Part shown: one piece after another, positions 16,297 through 24,478 of the stretch | Numbering within the stretch: position 1 is the stretch's first letter | Layout: each line of letters opens with the position of its first letter | Assembly: GCA_015075185.1 (NCBI GenBank) | Contig: JABTUW010000001.1 | Location: 310,001 to 374,000 of the forward strand | From: Anaerolineales bacterium | GTDB lineage: Bacteria; Chloroflexota; Anaerolineae; 4572-78; J111 | Direction: 5' to 3' | Length of the DNA: 64,000 nt | Translations under genes and position numbers: made by a program | The notes under the pieces: model-generated | The model's input: only the letters and a program-made list of their open reading frames with translations | Told to the model about the DNA's origin: nothing | Databases searched by the model: none

Positions 16297-16659
16297 TTAA
16301 ACTGTCACGAGCTCCGGCAACGGTGGAACTCGCGGCGATAGAAATAGACCGACTGCCAAAAAGTCACTCACCGGAGGCGTGGTTGTTACCGTCAAAACTG
16401 CCTGCCATAACTCCTCAGACAGATTGCGCAAGTTGGCTAAAGGCACATGCAGCGGTTGGTCGTGATAGTAGTCCATCATTTGACTAAAGCTGATAAATGT
16501 TAAACCAACGGCTTTAGGCGGCGTCCCGCTGGCCTGACCGGTATCTAATCGCAGCAGAATGTTATCTGCTAATTCAATTCCGGTCACGTGTTCGCTCTGG
16601 CCAAAAGAGACATACAACACATCGGCCTCTTCATCGTAATTTACCCTTATATCCTGCAT
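16297..16659 (-). CDS. DUF2283 family protein
   Basis: A 120-residue protein opening with the DUF2283 signature (VNYDEEADVLYVSF, then NILLRLD and the VGLTFISF end). The function is unknown; DUF2283 proteins often lie next to small toxin-like genes. It starts three bases after the stop of the 110-residue RelE-like candidate, so the two form a pair. The C-terminal third (about 80-120) has no recognised motif. Confidence 0.7.
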   Translation of the reverse strand: MQDIRVNYDEEADVLYVSFGQSEHVTGIELADNILLRLDTGQASGTPPKAVGLTFISFSQMMDYYHDQPLHVPLANLRNLSEELWQAVLTVTTTPPVSDFLAVGLFLSPRVPPLPELVTV

Positions 16660-16662
16660 CCT

Positions 16663-16995
16663 TTATTCCTCAAAAGCTTGCAAATAAACCGTCGTCACAA
16701 ATTTTTCTTCTCGTACTGTGCCATCTGGATTTGTGGGCCAACGAAAACGGACACAAACCACCAAATGAGTATTGCCATCAGGTAAGTTTGGATAAGAGCG
16801 ATAATACTGATAACCATTTGGGTCATAAAGATCCTGACGGCGACGACCTGCCCTGATGGTTTCAGCTATATAATCAAAGTACGGCTCAACTTCTGGATGA
16901 TTGTTCGGGTCAATAATATGCGCCCACCGCTCACCAGTCAAGTAAATCTCGTTGCCCAAACGGTCGCGTTGAGTCCAGAGTTTACCGGGGGGCAT
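16663..16995 (-). CDS. Small RelE/PBECR-like protein, candidate toxin
   Basis: A 110-residue protein not firmly recognised. The pattern WAHIID..HPEV..YFDYIAETI...DLYDP...YYRSY...LVVCVRF...FVTTVYLQ resembles the barnase/RelE/EndoU-like nuclease fold seen in phage and mobile-element toxins (PBECR group). A toxin-antitoxin-like pairing with the DUF2283 gene three bases downstream is an inference. Structure prediction would decide it. Confidence 0.45.
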   Translation of the reverse strand: MPPGKLWTQRDRLGNEIYLTGERWAHIIDPNNHPEVEPYFDYIAETIRAGRRRQDLYDPNGYQYYRSYPNLPDGNTHLVVCVRFRWPTNPDGTVREEKFVTTVYLQAFEE

Positions 16996-17075
16996 GATCC
17001 ATTATCTCGTTAACGGCTAAGCAAAAGGTACAAGATGAATTAACACCTTGAAGCATTAATCTGCGCTCTATCCGA

Positions 17076-18047
17076 TTATGGCTGTATCTGTTTTACAGCG
17101 CTTAAAGTCTCTACAAGAAATTGCTCAATATACTGTAATTGGGCTGACTTTGATAATTCAAAAAACATAGACTCTTCGGAGGAAAGGTCCAGTTCATGTA
17201 TCCAGCACCAATCTTCATATTCTTCCTCATAGTACACGTAACCAAGATTGAGTTGCTCGTAAATAGCCGGCGCGATTTCATCTATTTCAACAAATAGAAT
17301 GTTTGGCCGATCATAACGGAGGCCAATCCAATACTGTTGAGAGTCGAATTTAAAACGATAACCTACCCATTCCCATTGGATATCAAATTTAATGGAGGAT
17401 GCTCTTATCAATCTAAGCGATTCTTCCAACATCACAACGAGATTTAACAACGATTGAAGACCCGGTATCAATTCTTTACTAACTCTCTCCACCATTAAAC
17501 CTCGTTGATTTAAAAACCCTAGAAACTGTTCAGTAATATAGATGCTTAAAGACTGTTGAATTGTCTTCTGTTCCAGTTCAAATTCTAACCATTCAGCAAT
17601 TTGATACCAGCGAATGGTAATATCTGGTTTTTCACCGCTTTTTTCTAGATCGAAGGGATATTTCGTGAGAAACGCCAAGCAAGTTTTAGATAACCTGCTC
17701 TCTAGCAAAGCCTTTCGATATTCTTCAAGCTGGCTATCATGTAACCTGGACTCAACCTTGACCTCAACATAAATTAGATGCTCCGCAGTCTTGATCTCAA
17801 TATCTGGGCGAAACCCTCCAGAAGTTGTAACCTGCGTATTGATAGAGATCGAAGTTGTATCTTGGGATGCTAAATTCAGTACACCGCCAGTGATTGCCTT
17901 TAAGATATTGACCGCCGCTACCGGCTCGTGTTGGAGCAAATGGCGTACTAGATGAACCAGAGCCTCGGTGTGAAAGTTCTCATCTTTCTTCCAGGTCCCA
18001 TAAAACAAGTTGAGTAGAAGATTGTTCTCAGTTCGGTTCATCATCAA
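17076..18047 (-). CDS. PD-(D/E)XK nuclease-superfamily protein
   Basis: A 323-residue protein. The nuclease core is visible at about 80-110: FRPDIEI with Asp82 and YVEVKVES with Glu95 and Lys97, followed by QLEEYRKAL, the usual PD-(D/E)XK arrangement of the restriction-like AAA-associated families. The C-terminal half (about 200-323) is acidic and has no recognised motif. Base composition is clearly more AT-rich than the flanking ccm genes, pointing to later acquisition. Together with the two small genes downstream it forms an accessory island, and a defence role is possible but unproven. Confidence 0.7.
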   Translation of the reverse strand: MMMNRTENNLLLNLFYGTWKKDENFHTEALVHLVRHLLQHEPVAAVNILKAITGGVLNLASQDTTSISINTQVTTSGGFRPDIEIKTAEHLIYVEVKVESRLHDSQLEEYRKALLESRLSKTCLAFLTKYPFDLEKSGEKPDITIRWYQIAEWLEFELEQKTIQQSLSIYITEQFLGFLNQRGLMVERVSKELIPGLQSLLNLVVMLEESLRLIRASSIKFDIQWEWVGYRFKFDSQQYWIGLRYDRPNILFVEIDEIAPAIYEQLNLGYVYYEEEYEDWCWIHELDLSSEESMFFELSKSAQLQYIEQFLVETLSAVKQIQP

Positions 18048-18074
18048 CTGACTCTTAGGCGTCGCGCTACAATA

Positions 18075-19856
18075 TCACCCCTCCATCAACTGCATTAACT
18101 CAGCCTTATACTTGGCCCGGGCGCGATGGTAAATCCGTTTATCAAGTTCGCCGGCTTCAAAGGCTTTATCCAGGCGAGCCAGCAGGAGCAGCAATTTTTG
18201 GCGGCGCATGCTTGAATCTTCTTCGGTAGCAGGTTGATGGGTGAGTTGAGGACGCAGGTAAGGATACCCTAAGGCAACCAGGAGAATCATAACTCCCCCT
18301 AGACCAACGATGGTCCAGCGTAAATGATCCTGGTTAAGACCGCCGCTGGCGGTAGCAACGGCGCCAGGACCAGCGGGCGCAGCGGCAAAGGCCAGCTTAT
18401 TGAGGTCGGTCAGTTGAAGCACCAAGTCCTGATCTTTTTTCAGATTAGCGGCATTGTAGATTGAAAACGAGTCACCCTGAAACTCCCGTTTTTCAACAAA
18501 CTGAAGTTGAGGGCTGTTCAGCTTGGCTCCCTGGTCCTGCATCAGCACGTTGGCCGAAGCTATATCGGCGGGCAGGGGCACTTCAATATCTAAAGAATCG
18601 GCCAGGGGTACTTTATAAGCGGCCACAATAGTCACACTATCTTCACCGGGAGTTATCGGCTCGGTATCCACGTAGCCGTCATCAGCCTCGACAAATCGCA
18701 TCCCGGTCGGATCGTTCTCAAAAATCACATTTTGGGCATTTTGAGGCAACTTAAAGGGGAAGGTTTGGCCATTTGTGCCCACATAAGTGTGCTTGCCTTG
18801 GTTGCCCACCACAAAAATTTGGACCACGTTGACTGCGTCAGGAGTAAAAGAGATGAGGTAATGAAGTTGTTTTACGTTAATGGCTTCGGCGCTGGTTGTG
18901 GTCTCATAAACGTTCAGGTTAAGAGTTGTTTCGGTGCTGTCAGGCGTAAAAAGGCCGGGTTGATCGCTCAAATAACTGATATCTTTATAACGTCCCTCGA
19001 CTGCATATAAGATCGAGTGATCGGTCGGCAGCTTTTCAAAAGTATAGTTACCGGTGCTATCGGCCTGGGTGGTCATGTGTTCAACTTCGTTATTGCCTTC
19101 AAAAATGCGCAGCGTCACCGGGATATTACCTTGCGGCTTATTGGTTGTCGCGTTAATGACCTGGCCTTTCAGGATGCCATCACGCTGCGGTACCGTAAAG
19201 GAGAAAGAGCGAACGTAGTTTAGAACCTGGCTGATTTCCTGCTCGGAGAGCGTATTTAGCGAGGCATGCTCTGGGCCGGCCTTGAAGTTAGCCTGCAGTT
19301 CAACCTGGCTTCGTTGGGTCATCACAGCCAGGTCGGTAAAGCTGACCATATTGGCCGACGCCTCCGGTCCATCGCCGGATCCACTGCTGCCATGACAGGC
19401 TGCACATTTTTCCGTGTAGAGGGTCTCACCCGCCGCCAACTCGGCTGGTTTGACGCTCAAATTCCAAACGTAGGCAGTCAAATCCCAGATTTGGGCGTCA
19501 CTGAGCCGGTTGCCCCAGGGCGGCATCAGCTTTTCAACCCGGCCATTTTTGATAACATTGAAATTTTCGGCGGGGATATGCTGCCAGGCGGTCTTAGGGT
19601 CGGAGAAATTGGGTAGAGGGTCAGGAATGTTTTGACTTGCCGGCCCATCACCCTGACCGGTAGGTCCGTGACAAGGTTGACAATTTTCGGTCCACAAGGC
19701 TCGTCCGCCTGACACCGAGGGGGGTGTATCGGGGGCTTGCGCCGGAGGAGCAGCCAGGAGAGGCGAGGAAAAGACGGTAAAGATAAGTCCCCCCAGCACC
19801 AGCCAAATAGAAATGTTGAATGTTAAACGCTGAACGTTGAACAGATGCCGCCTCAC
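18075..19856 (-). CDS. Membrane-anchored di-haem cytochrome c with regulatory-like domain
   Basis: A 593-residue exported protein. After a signal peptide (about 1-36) come two class I cytochrome c domains with CQPCH (59-63; likely axial Met111) and CAACH (151-155). Next is a carboxypeptidase-regulatory-like beta-sandwich (about 228-310, GQVINATTNKPQGNIPVTLR), a further beta-rich part, one membrane helix (about 510-530) and a cytosolic C-terminal SHOCT-like tail. It probably moves electrons at the outer face of the membrane, and its haems would be attached by the surrounding Ccm proteins. The codons for FNVQRLTFNIS in the signal peptide come from a GTTAAACG/GTTGAAC-type repeat. The start overlaps the upstream gene by four bases. 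Confidence 0.85.
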   Translation of the reverse strand: MRRHLFNVQRLTFNISIWLVLGGLIFTVFSSPLLAAPPAQAPDTPPSVSGGRALWTENCQPCHGPTGQGDGPASQNIPDPLPNFSDPKTAWQHIPAENFNVIKNGRVEKLMPPWGNRLSDAQIWDLTAYVWNLSVKPAELAAGETLYTEKCAACHGSSGSGDGPEASANMVSFTDLAVMTQRSQVELQANFKAGPEHASLNTLSEQEISQVLNYVRSFSFTVPQRDGILKGQVINATTNKPQGNIPVTLRIFEGNNEVEHMTTQADSTGNYTFEKLPTDHSILYAVEGRYKDISYLSDQPGLFTPDSTETTLNLNVYETTTSAEAINVKQLHYLISFTPDAVNVVQIFVVGNQGKHTYVGTNGQTFPFKLPQNAQNVIFENDPTGMRFVEADDGYVDTEPITPGEDSVTIVAAYKVPLADSLDIEVPLPADIASANVLMQDQGAKLNSPQLQFVEKREFQGDSFSIYNAANLKKDQDLVLQLTDLNKLAFAAAPAGPGAVATASGGLNQDHLRWTIVGLGGVMILLVALGYPYLRPQLTHQPATEEDSSMRRQKLLLLLARLDKAFEAGELDKRIYHRARAKYKAELMQLMEG

Positions 19857-20527
19857 CCGGTCACTACCTCTTCATGTGGCTGCATTCGTGGCCCCTCATT
19901 CAAAGCTTGCCCACAACGAGCACAGAAAACATCACCCGGCCGATAGGCATAACCACATGCGGGGCAGGCTTCCTCGACAATCTCCGGCACAACTTCCGGG
20001 AGAGATTGGCCGCAGCCGGTACAAAAGGCATCGCCCGGCAAAAAAGCCCGGCCACAATGCGGACAGGCAGCTTCTTCAACTCCGGTAGAATCGAGCTGGA
20101 TACTTTTCAAAGCCTCAATTTCGGCATCTACCTCATCAAGCAGGGCTTTGCTGCCATCAAGCTGACCCATTTGCAGTTGAGCGACGAGCCGCTCTATTTC
20201 GACATCCAGCGCCGCTTCCTTATCCGCAGCCGTGCTGTGGTTCAAACGATCAATCTGGTGACGAATTTCGGCCGCCTCGAGTTTGCTTTTAGCCAGCGAC
20301 TTCTCATAATCCTCAGTAGAAATTTTACCCATTTCACGATCAAACATGAGATCTTTGATGGCGTCCAGCGCGGCTTGATAGCGAGCCTGGTATTCTTCCA
20401 AAGTTTGGCCCGAACGATCAGGGGGAAGCGCCGCTTCTGGATGAGTTTGCTGCCACAGGGGATACAGGATCAATCCGAACGCGCCCGCAACGAGAGCCAG
20501 AGAGAGGGTGAGGGTGAGGGCATCCAT
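19853..20527 (-). CDS. CcmI-like N-terminus fused to double zinc ribbon
   Basis: A 224-residue protein. The N-terminal membrane helix and following coiled coil (LILYPLWQQT, then EYQARYQAALDAIKDLMFDREMGKIS..DYE) match the start of CcmI/CycH proteins, the apocytochrome chaperones. Instead of a TPR domain the C-terminus carries two zinc ribbons (CPHCGRAF...CTGCGQ and CPACGYAY...CARCGQ). It lies between ccmG and the cytochrome gene and probably helps apocytochrome handling, although zinc ribbons facing the cytosol would be unusual for that. Function not proven. Confidence 0.7.
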   Translation of the reverse strand: MDALTLTLSLALVAGAFGLILYPLWQQTHPEAALPPDRSGQTLEEYQARYQAALDAIKDLMFDREMGKISTEDYEKSLAKSKLEAAEIRHQIDRLNHSTAADKEAALDVEIERLVAQLQMGQLDGSKALLDEVDAEIEALKSIQLDSTGVEEAACPHCGRAFLPGDAFCTGCGQSLPEVVPEIVEEACPACGYAYRPGDVFCARCGQALNEGPRMQPHEEVVTG

Positions 20528-20530
20528 CGG

Positions 20531-21124
20531 TTAGCTTCCCTGGGCGGGCTGGATAACCAACCGGTCTAACAAGCCATACAGTTGATCTCGTTCAATCGGT
20601 CCAATTTGGACATGCACAATATTGCCCTCTTGATCAATAAAGAACGTTTCAGGCACACCGGTAATGGCATAGTTTTTGGAGATTTTGCTTCCCAGGTCGG
20701 GGCCGGAGGGGTAAGTAATCCCATACTTCGCCATGTAAGCCAAGCCCTCTTTATCGGTGTCCAGGTAATCAACTCCCACAAACATAACACCTCGATCTTT
20801 GTAATCTTGCCAGGCCTGCTCCAGCAAGGCTGCTTCCTTGTAACATTCAACGCACCAACTGGCCCAAAAATTGACCACCACCACCTGGCCGCGCAGGTCG
20901 GCCAGGGCTAATTGGTCCTGCTCGAACTGGTCGAACAATGGTAGCGAAAAATCGGGAGCTTTGCGGTCCTTCAAATCCACCGATTCTACTTTTTGCAGGT
21001 TAATCGCCATAATCGCCATCAAGCCCAACAGTAACAAGATTCCAACAACCAGGAGAATATTCCGGCCGGCCGTTGATTGTTTTGGCTGAGAAAGGGTTTG
21101 TTCCATAATCGGCTTAATCTCCAT
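20531..21124 (-). CDS. ccmG: CcmG/ResA-type thiol-disulfide oxidoreductase
   Basis: A 197-residue membrane-anchored thioredoxin-like protein: one N-terminal helix (about 22-42), then the TlpA/ResA domain with active site FWASWCVECYKEA (CVEC), the GITYPSGPD insert and the cis-Pro loop GVPETFFID. It reduces the CXXCH cysteines of apocytochrome before haem attachment, taking electrons from CcdA. The first ATG overlaps the ccmH stop; a second ATG six codons on is also possible. Confidence 0.9.
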   Translation of the reverse strand: MEIKPIMEQTLSQPKQSTAGRNILLVVGILLLLGLMAIMAINLQKVESVDLKDRKAPDFSLPLFDQFEQDQLALADLRGQVVVVNFWASWCVECYKEAALLEQAWQDYKDRGVMFVGVDYLDTDKEGLAYMAKYGITYPSGPDLGSKISKNYAITGVPETFFIDQEGNIVHVQIGPIERDQLYGLLDRLVIQPAQGS

Positions 21125-21659
21125 CTCCCAGGTTTAGATCTTTCTCAACCTGGCCCAAATAATGATGAGGCGGCTGCGGCATATTTGAAACCGGATTGAT
21201 TTCCGGCGATGCCGCCGCAACCGGTGCTGCCTCCCGGCTAGCCCATCGCCGCAGTGCAAAAGCCAACCAGATGCCGCCAGCCAGCAAAATTGTGACCGGC
21301 AAGACCCACAAAAACAGAGTTGAGCCACTTTTAGGGGGTTCTTGCAGCACTTGTTCGCCAAAGCGGGCAACAAAATAATCGAGGACTTCTTTGTCACTGT
21401 AACCCTGCTTGACCAGATCATTAATTTGGTCACGCCACTGCTCGCAGGTTAAGGTCCGGCAGTCAGCCAAGTTAATCCCGGCGCAGGTAGGACAGTTTAG
21501 CTGTTTGGCAATTTCATTGACCCGGTCGTAGTCGGTTTCTTGGGCAAAGGTGGTAAAGTAAGTAGGAAGGAGGTAGTAAGTAGTAAGGAGTAGGTAGGCG
21601 ATAATTGCTAAAAATAGGGATAAGGTAAATTTAAGGATAACTTTCTGAAAACTCATCAT
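21114..21659 (-). CDS. ccmH: CcmH-type apocytochrome thiol oxidoreductase
   Basis: A 181-residue protein with a signal anchor, a periplasmic domain and a C-terminal helix (about 118-138). The redox motif is QLNCPTCAG (CPTC), slightly changed from the usual RCxxC, followed by two more Cys (LADCRTLTCEQW) and the YGD-type helix region QGYSDKEVLDYFVARFGEQVL. It works with CcmF and CcmG on the haem ligation site. The signal peptide (LLTTYYLLPTYFTT) is encoded by a TACTTAC/AAGTAG-type repeat, so this stretch may have been built from intergenic repeat DNA. Confidence 0.88.
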   Translation of the reverse strand: MMSFQKVILKFTLSLFLAIIAYLLLTTYYLLPTYFTTFAQETDYDRVNEIAKQLNCPTCAGINLADCRTLTCEQWRDQINDLVKQGYSDKEVLDYFVARFGEQVLQEPPKSGSTLFLWVLPVTILLAGGIWLAFALRRWASREAAPVAAASPEINPVSNMPQPPHHYLGQVEKDLNLGDGD

Positions 21660-21665
21660 TACGTT

Positions 21666-23684
21666 TTACTTTGCCGGGGCGACCGTTGCCGGGATTTTGG
21701 CCTTGGCCGGAGCGCGCTCGCTGCTTTCTTGGGCAGTAGGCCAGGCGGCGACCAACGTACCAATGATAAACACAAAACCGCCAATCCACAGCCAGTTGAC
21801 CAGAGGATTGATATATGCCTTGAACGTGGCCGTCTCGCCGTTGCCCTCCCAACCAGCCAGAATTACATAGAGGTCGTCGGCCAGGGTACTGCGCTTGTCG
21901 GGAATGGTCATCGGCTGCTCCTGGACCACAAAATACTCACGAGTGGGAATTAACACCCCGGCAGGCTGGCCGTTGAATTTAACGTCCAGGTTGGCCTCAG
22001 TAATAATCCGGTCGTCGGGGCTGTCTCCCTCGCGGAGGCCGCGATAGGTTAGCTCATACGTTCCGATGAAGTCGCTGCTGATGGTCATACTTTCGCCAAC
22101 AGCCAGGTTGTGCTGGGTTTCCACCTGATAAAAACGGCTACCGGTAATTCCAATCGCCACCAAAATAATGCCAATATGGATAAGATATCCGCCGTAGCGG
22201 CGGCGATTGCGGCCCACTAACCGCCACAAGGCTACCGGGTAACTCTCCCCCTTACTGCGGTGGCGAGCGCTAACCCCACGCCAATACTCAATCAAGGTTG
22301 CCGCTAAAGTGAAGGCGCACAGGCCAAACCCAAGGAGTGCGCCAAATATTTTCACTCCAACAAGGATATAAAGTACCGCTATCGTTAGCAGGCCAAAAGC
22401 AGCCGGCCACAGCAAGGTGTCACCAATCTTTTTGAGAGAAGCACGCCGCCAGGGAATGAGCGGAGCTACTCCCATGAGCAGGATGACAATAGCCCATAAG
22501 GGGGCCGTCGTCTGCTCAAAGAAGGGAGGACCAACCACAATCTTCTCGCCCATCAAAGCCTCGGAGAAGAGCGGGAAGTGGGTGCCCCACCACACGGCCA
22601 CGGCCAACCCGATAAAAATCAAATTATTTAACAAAAAGAATGACTCGCGGGAGACAAGGGAGTCAAGTTCGTTATCCGAACTCAAATCATTCCAGCGCGA
22701 CACAAAGAGGTAGAAGGAGGCGATGAACATAAGGCCAATAAAAACCAAAAAAAGCGGCCCAATCGCGCTTTGGGCAAACGTGTGGACCGAAGAGATAACC
22801 CCGGAGCGGGTCAAAAAAGTGCCTTCGATGACCAGACAAAAAGTCAGGATAATCAAGGCCATGTTCCAGCGTTTGAGCATACCTCGGTTTTCCTGCATCA
22901 TGACCGAATGCAAGAAGGGCGTCGCCACCAACCAAGGAATGAGGGAAGCGTTTTCGACCGGATCCCAGCCCCAATAGCCGCCCCAGCCCAAGACATCGTA
23001 AGCCCACCAGCCACCCAACAGCAAGCCTGCGCTCAGGAAAACCCAGGCAGTCAATGTCCAGCGCCGGGTCGTTCGAATCCACAAGTCGCCAGTTTGGCGC
23101 GTAATTAAGGCAGCGATAGCAAAAGCATACGGGATGACAAAGGAGACAAAACCAATGTAGAGTACCGGAGGGTGAATGATCATGCCAAAATGACGTAGCA
23201 GCGGGTTGAGGCCGCTGCCATCAGCAGGCACAAAATCCAACTGCTCAAAGGGATTGGCTACAAAAACGACCAACATCACAAAAAAGGCGAGCGTGATCTG
23301 GGTGACGGCAATGACATAAGGCATCATCACCCGCATCGAACCCCACTTGCGCAGCAATACTAAAGCCGCAAAAATGGACATCAACCACGACCAAAACAGC
23401 AGCGAGCCATCTTGCCCCCCCCATAGGGCGGTTACCCGGTAAAACAGCGGGGCGGCCCGGTTGCTCACCTCAGCGATATATTTCGTTTGATAATGTCCGG
23501 TAATAAGGAGATATTCAATGATGATGACGGCCAGGGTAATCAGGCCAGTGACCCCAAAAGCAGCATTGCGGGCGCTAACTACTAACTCCGGCATGCGCCG
23601 CTGTGATCCAATCACGGCGACCACCGCCGCATAAACAGCCAGGGCCAGGGCTAACGTGAGGGCGACATATCCAACATTTGGCAT
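21666..23684 (-). CDS. ccmF: CcmF cytochrome c haem lyase
   Basis: A 672-residue protein with about 15 membrane helices. The haem-binding WWD domain is clear (WGGYWGWDPVENASLIPW), flanked by conserved His residues (FGMIIHPPVLYIG before, SGVISSVHTFAQS after), and a late periplasmic part contains YQVETQHNLAVGES. CcmF attaches haem delivered by CcmE to the CXXCH motif. It lies six bases upstream of ccmH and is preceded by ccmE. Confidence 0.95.
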   Translation of the reverse strand: MPNVGYVALTLALALAVYAAVVAVIGSQRRMPELVVSARNAAFGVTGLITLAVIIIEYLLITGHYQTKYIAEVSNRAAPLFYRVTALWGGQDGSLLFWSWLMSIFAALVLLRKWGSMRVMMPYVIAVTQITLAFFVMLVVFVANPFEQLDFVPADGSGLNPLLRHFGMIIHPPVLYIGFVSFVIPYAFAIAALITRQTGDLWIRTTRRWTLTAWVFLSAGLLLGGWWAYDVLGWGGYWGWDPVENASLIPWLVATPFLHSVMMQENRGMLKRWNMALIILTFCLVIEGTFLTRSGVISSVHTFAQSAIGPLFLVFIGLMFIASFYLFVSRWNDLSSDNELDSLVSRESFFLLNNLIFIGLAVAVWWGTHFPLFSEALMGEKIVVGPPFFEQTTAPLWAIVILLMGVAPLIPWRRASLKKIGDTLLWPAAFGLLTIAVLYILVGVKIFGALLGFGLCAFTLAATLIEYWRGVSARHRSKGESYPVALWRLVGRNRRRYGGYLIHIGIILVAIGITGSRFYQVETQHNLAVGESMTISSDFIGTYELTYRGLREGDSPDDRIITEANLDVKFNGQPAGVLIPTREYFVVQEQPMTIPDKRSTLADDLYVILAGWEGNGETATFKAYINPLVNWLWIGGFVFIIGTLVAAWPTAQESSERAPAKAKIPATVAPAK

Positions 23685-23728
23685 AAAGACTCCAACCTTT
23701 CAGCGTTTAACGTTTCTCGTTAAACGTA

Positions 23729-24196
23729 TTATTTGACTGCCTCTACCTGGACTTCTTCGATCCCCTGTTCCTCATAGCGGCTGGGGCATTTGAGCAGCAA
23801 TGATTGGGCAGTAAAAGCCTGGCCGTCATACTTGCCTTCGACAATAGCCTCAGCCCCCTCGCGCATTTGATCGGGTTTAGGCCCATTGAAAATGACAGGC
23901 ATCCGTTGGCCGGTTTCGCTGGTAACATCAAAAGTCAGCAGCAAATCGCGGTTATTAAACTCAATCGTCGTCGCGTCAACCTTGCCTGAAACCCGGACAG
24001 TCTGGTTTTCAACTGCCGCGCCTTTGGCATACAGCTCATCAACGGTGAGGAAGTAGGCAGCCGAGCTTTGCACGCCGGTGTAGATTAAATAAACAATCGC
24101 CAGGGCAATAATGACACCCCCGATAATGAATTTGATTTTTTTGTTGGCTGCCTGGCCGGCAATCTGTACCGTTGGCGTAACTGTAGATTGAGCCAT
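23729..24196 (-). CDS. ccmE: CcmE haem chaperone, Cys-type (CXXXY)
   Basis: A 155-residue protein with one N-terminal membrane helix (about 22-40) and an OB-fold periplasmic domain (VSGKVDATTI, PVIFNGPKPDQMREG, VEGKYDGQAFTAQSLLLKC). The haem-binding His of classical CcmE (HxxxY) is replaced by Cys137 in CPSRY, giving the C-x-x-x-Y form known from archaea and some anaerobes. It is the first gene of the leftward cytochrome maturation block, and AGGAGA lies six to seven bases before the ATG. Confidence 0.92.
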   Translation of the reverse strand: MAQSTVTPTVQIAGQAANKKIKFIIGGVIIALAIVYLIYTGVQSSAAYFLTVDELYAKGAAVENQTVRVSGKVDATTIEFNNRDLLLTFDVTSETGQRMPVIFNGPKPDQMREGAEAIVEGKYDGQAFTAQSLLLKCPSRYEEQGIEEVQVEAVK

Positions 24197-24220
24197 TATT
24201 CTTCTCCTGTGAGGGTATTT

Positions 24221-24233
24221 ACGTATAGTTTAC
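24221..24233 (-). promoter_or_regulatory. Promoter-like motif upstream of ccmE
   Basis: The minus-strand sequence GTAAACTATACGT lies about 25 bases upstream of ccmE. Almost the same sequence, GGTAAACTATACATAA, lies upstream of the membrane protein gene at 48246-49433, and each is followed by a TACCCTCAC stretch before the start codon. It may be a shared promoter or activator element. Confidence 0.3.
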
Positions 24234-24410
24234 ACTGACATACTTAAAATTACTTTAAGAGAATACAATAAAGTGCCAGTTCTTCAAAGTGACAAAAGTC
24301 ATAAGATTTTAGGCCAAAGGACACCCCATTATTATAGGTGGCTAAAGGTTGGCTGACAAATTGCGAACCAGGGCTAATTTTTGGCCCAATTTCTGAATTT
24401 CGCCCCCACA

Positions 24411-24440
24411 TTGACGTAAGGTGAGCTTTAGCATTATAAT
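24411..24440 (+). promoter_or_regulatory. Sigma-70 promoter for aldo/keto reductase
   Basis: TTGACG (24411-24416), 18-base spacer, TATAAT (24435-24440), 38 bases before the ATG. The ribosome site TAGGAGA follows at 24467-24473. Confidence 0.8.
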
Positions 24441-24478
24441 CAACAGCCTAAACAACTCTAGGGGTAATAGGAGACTGC

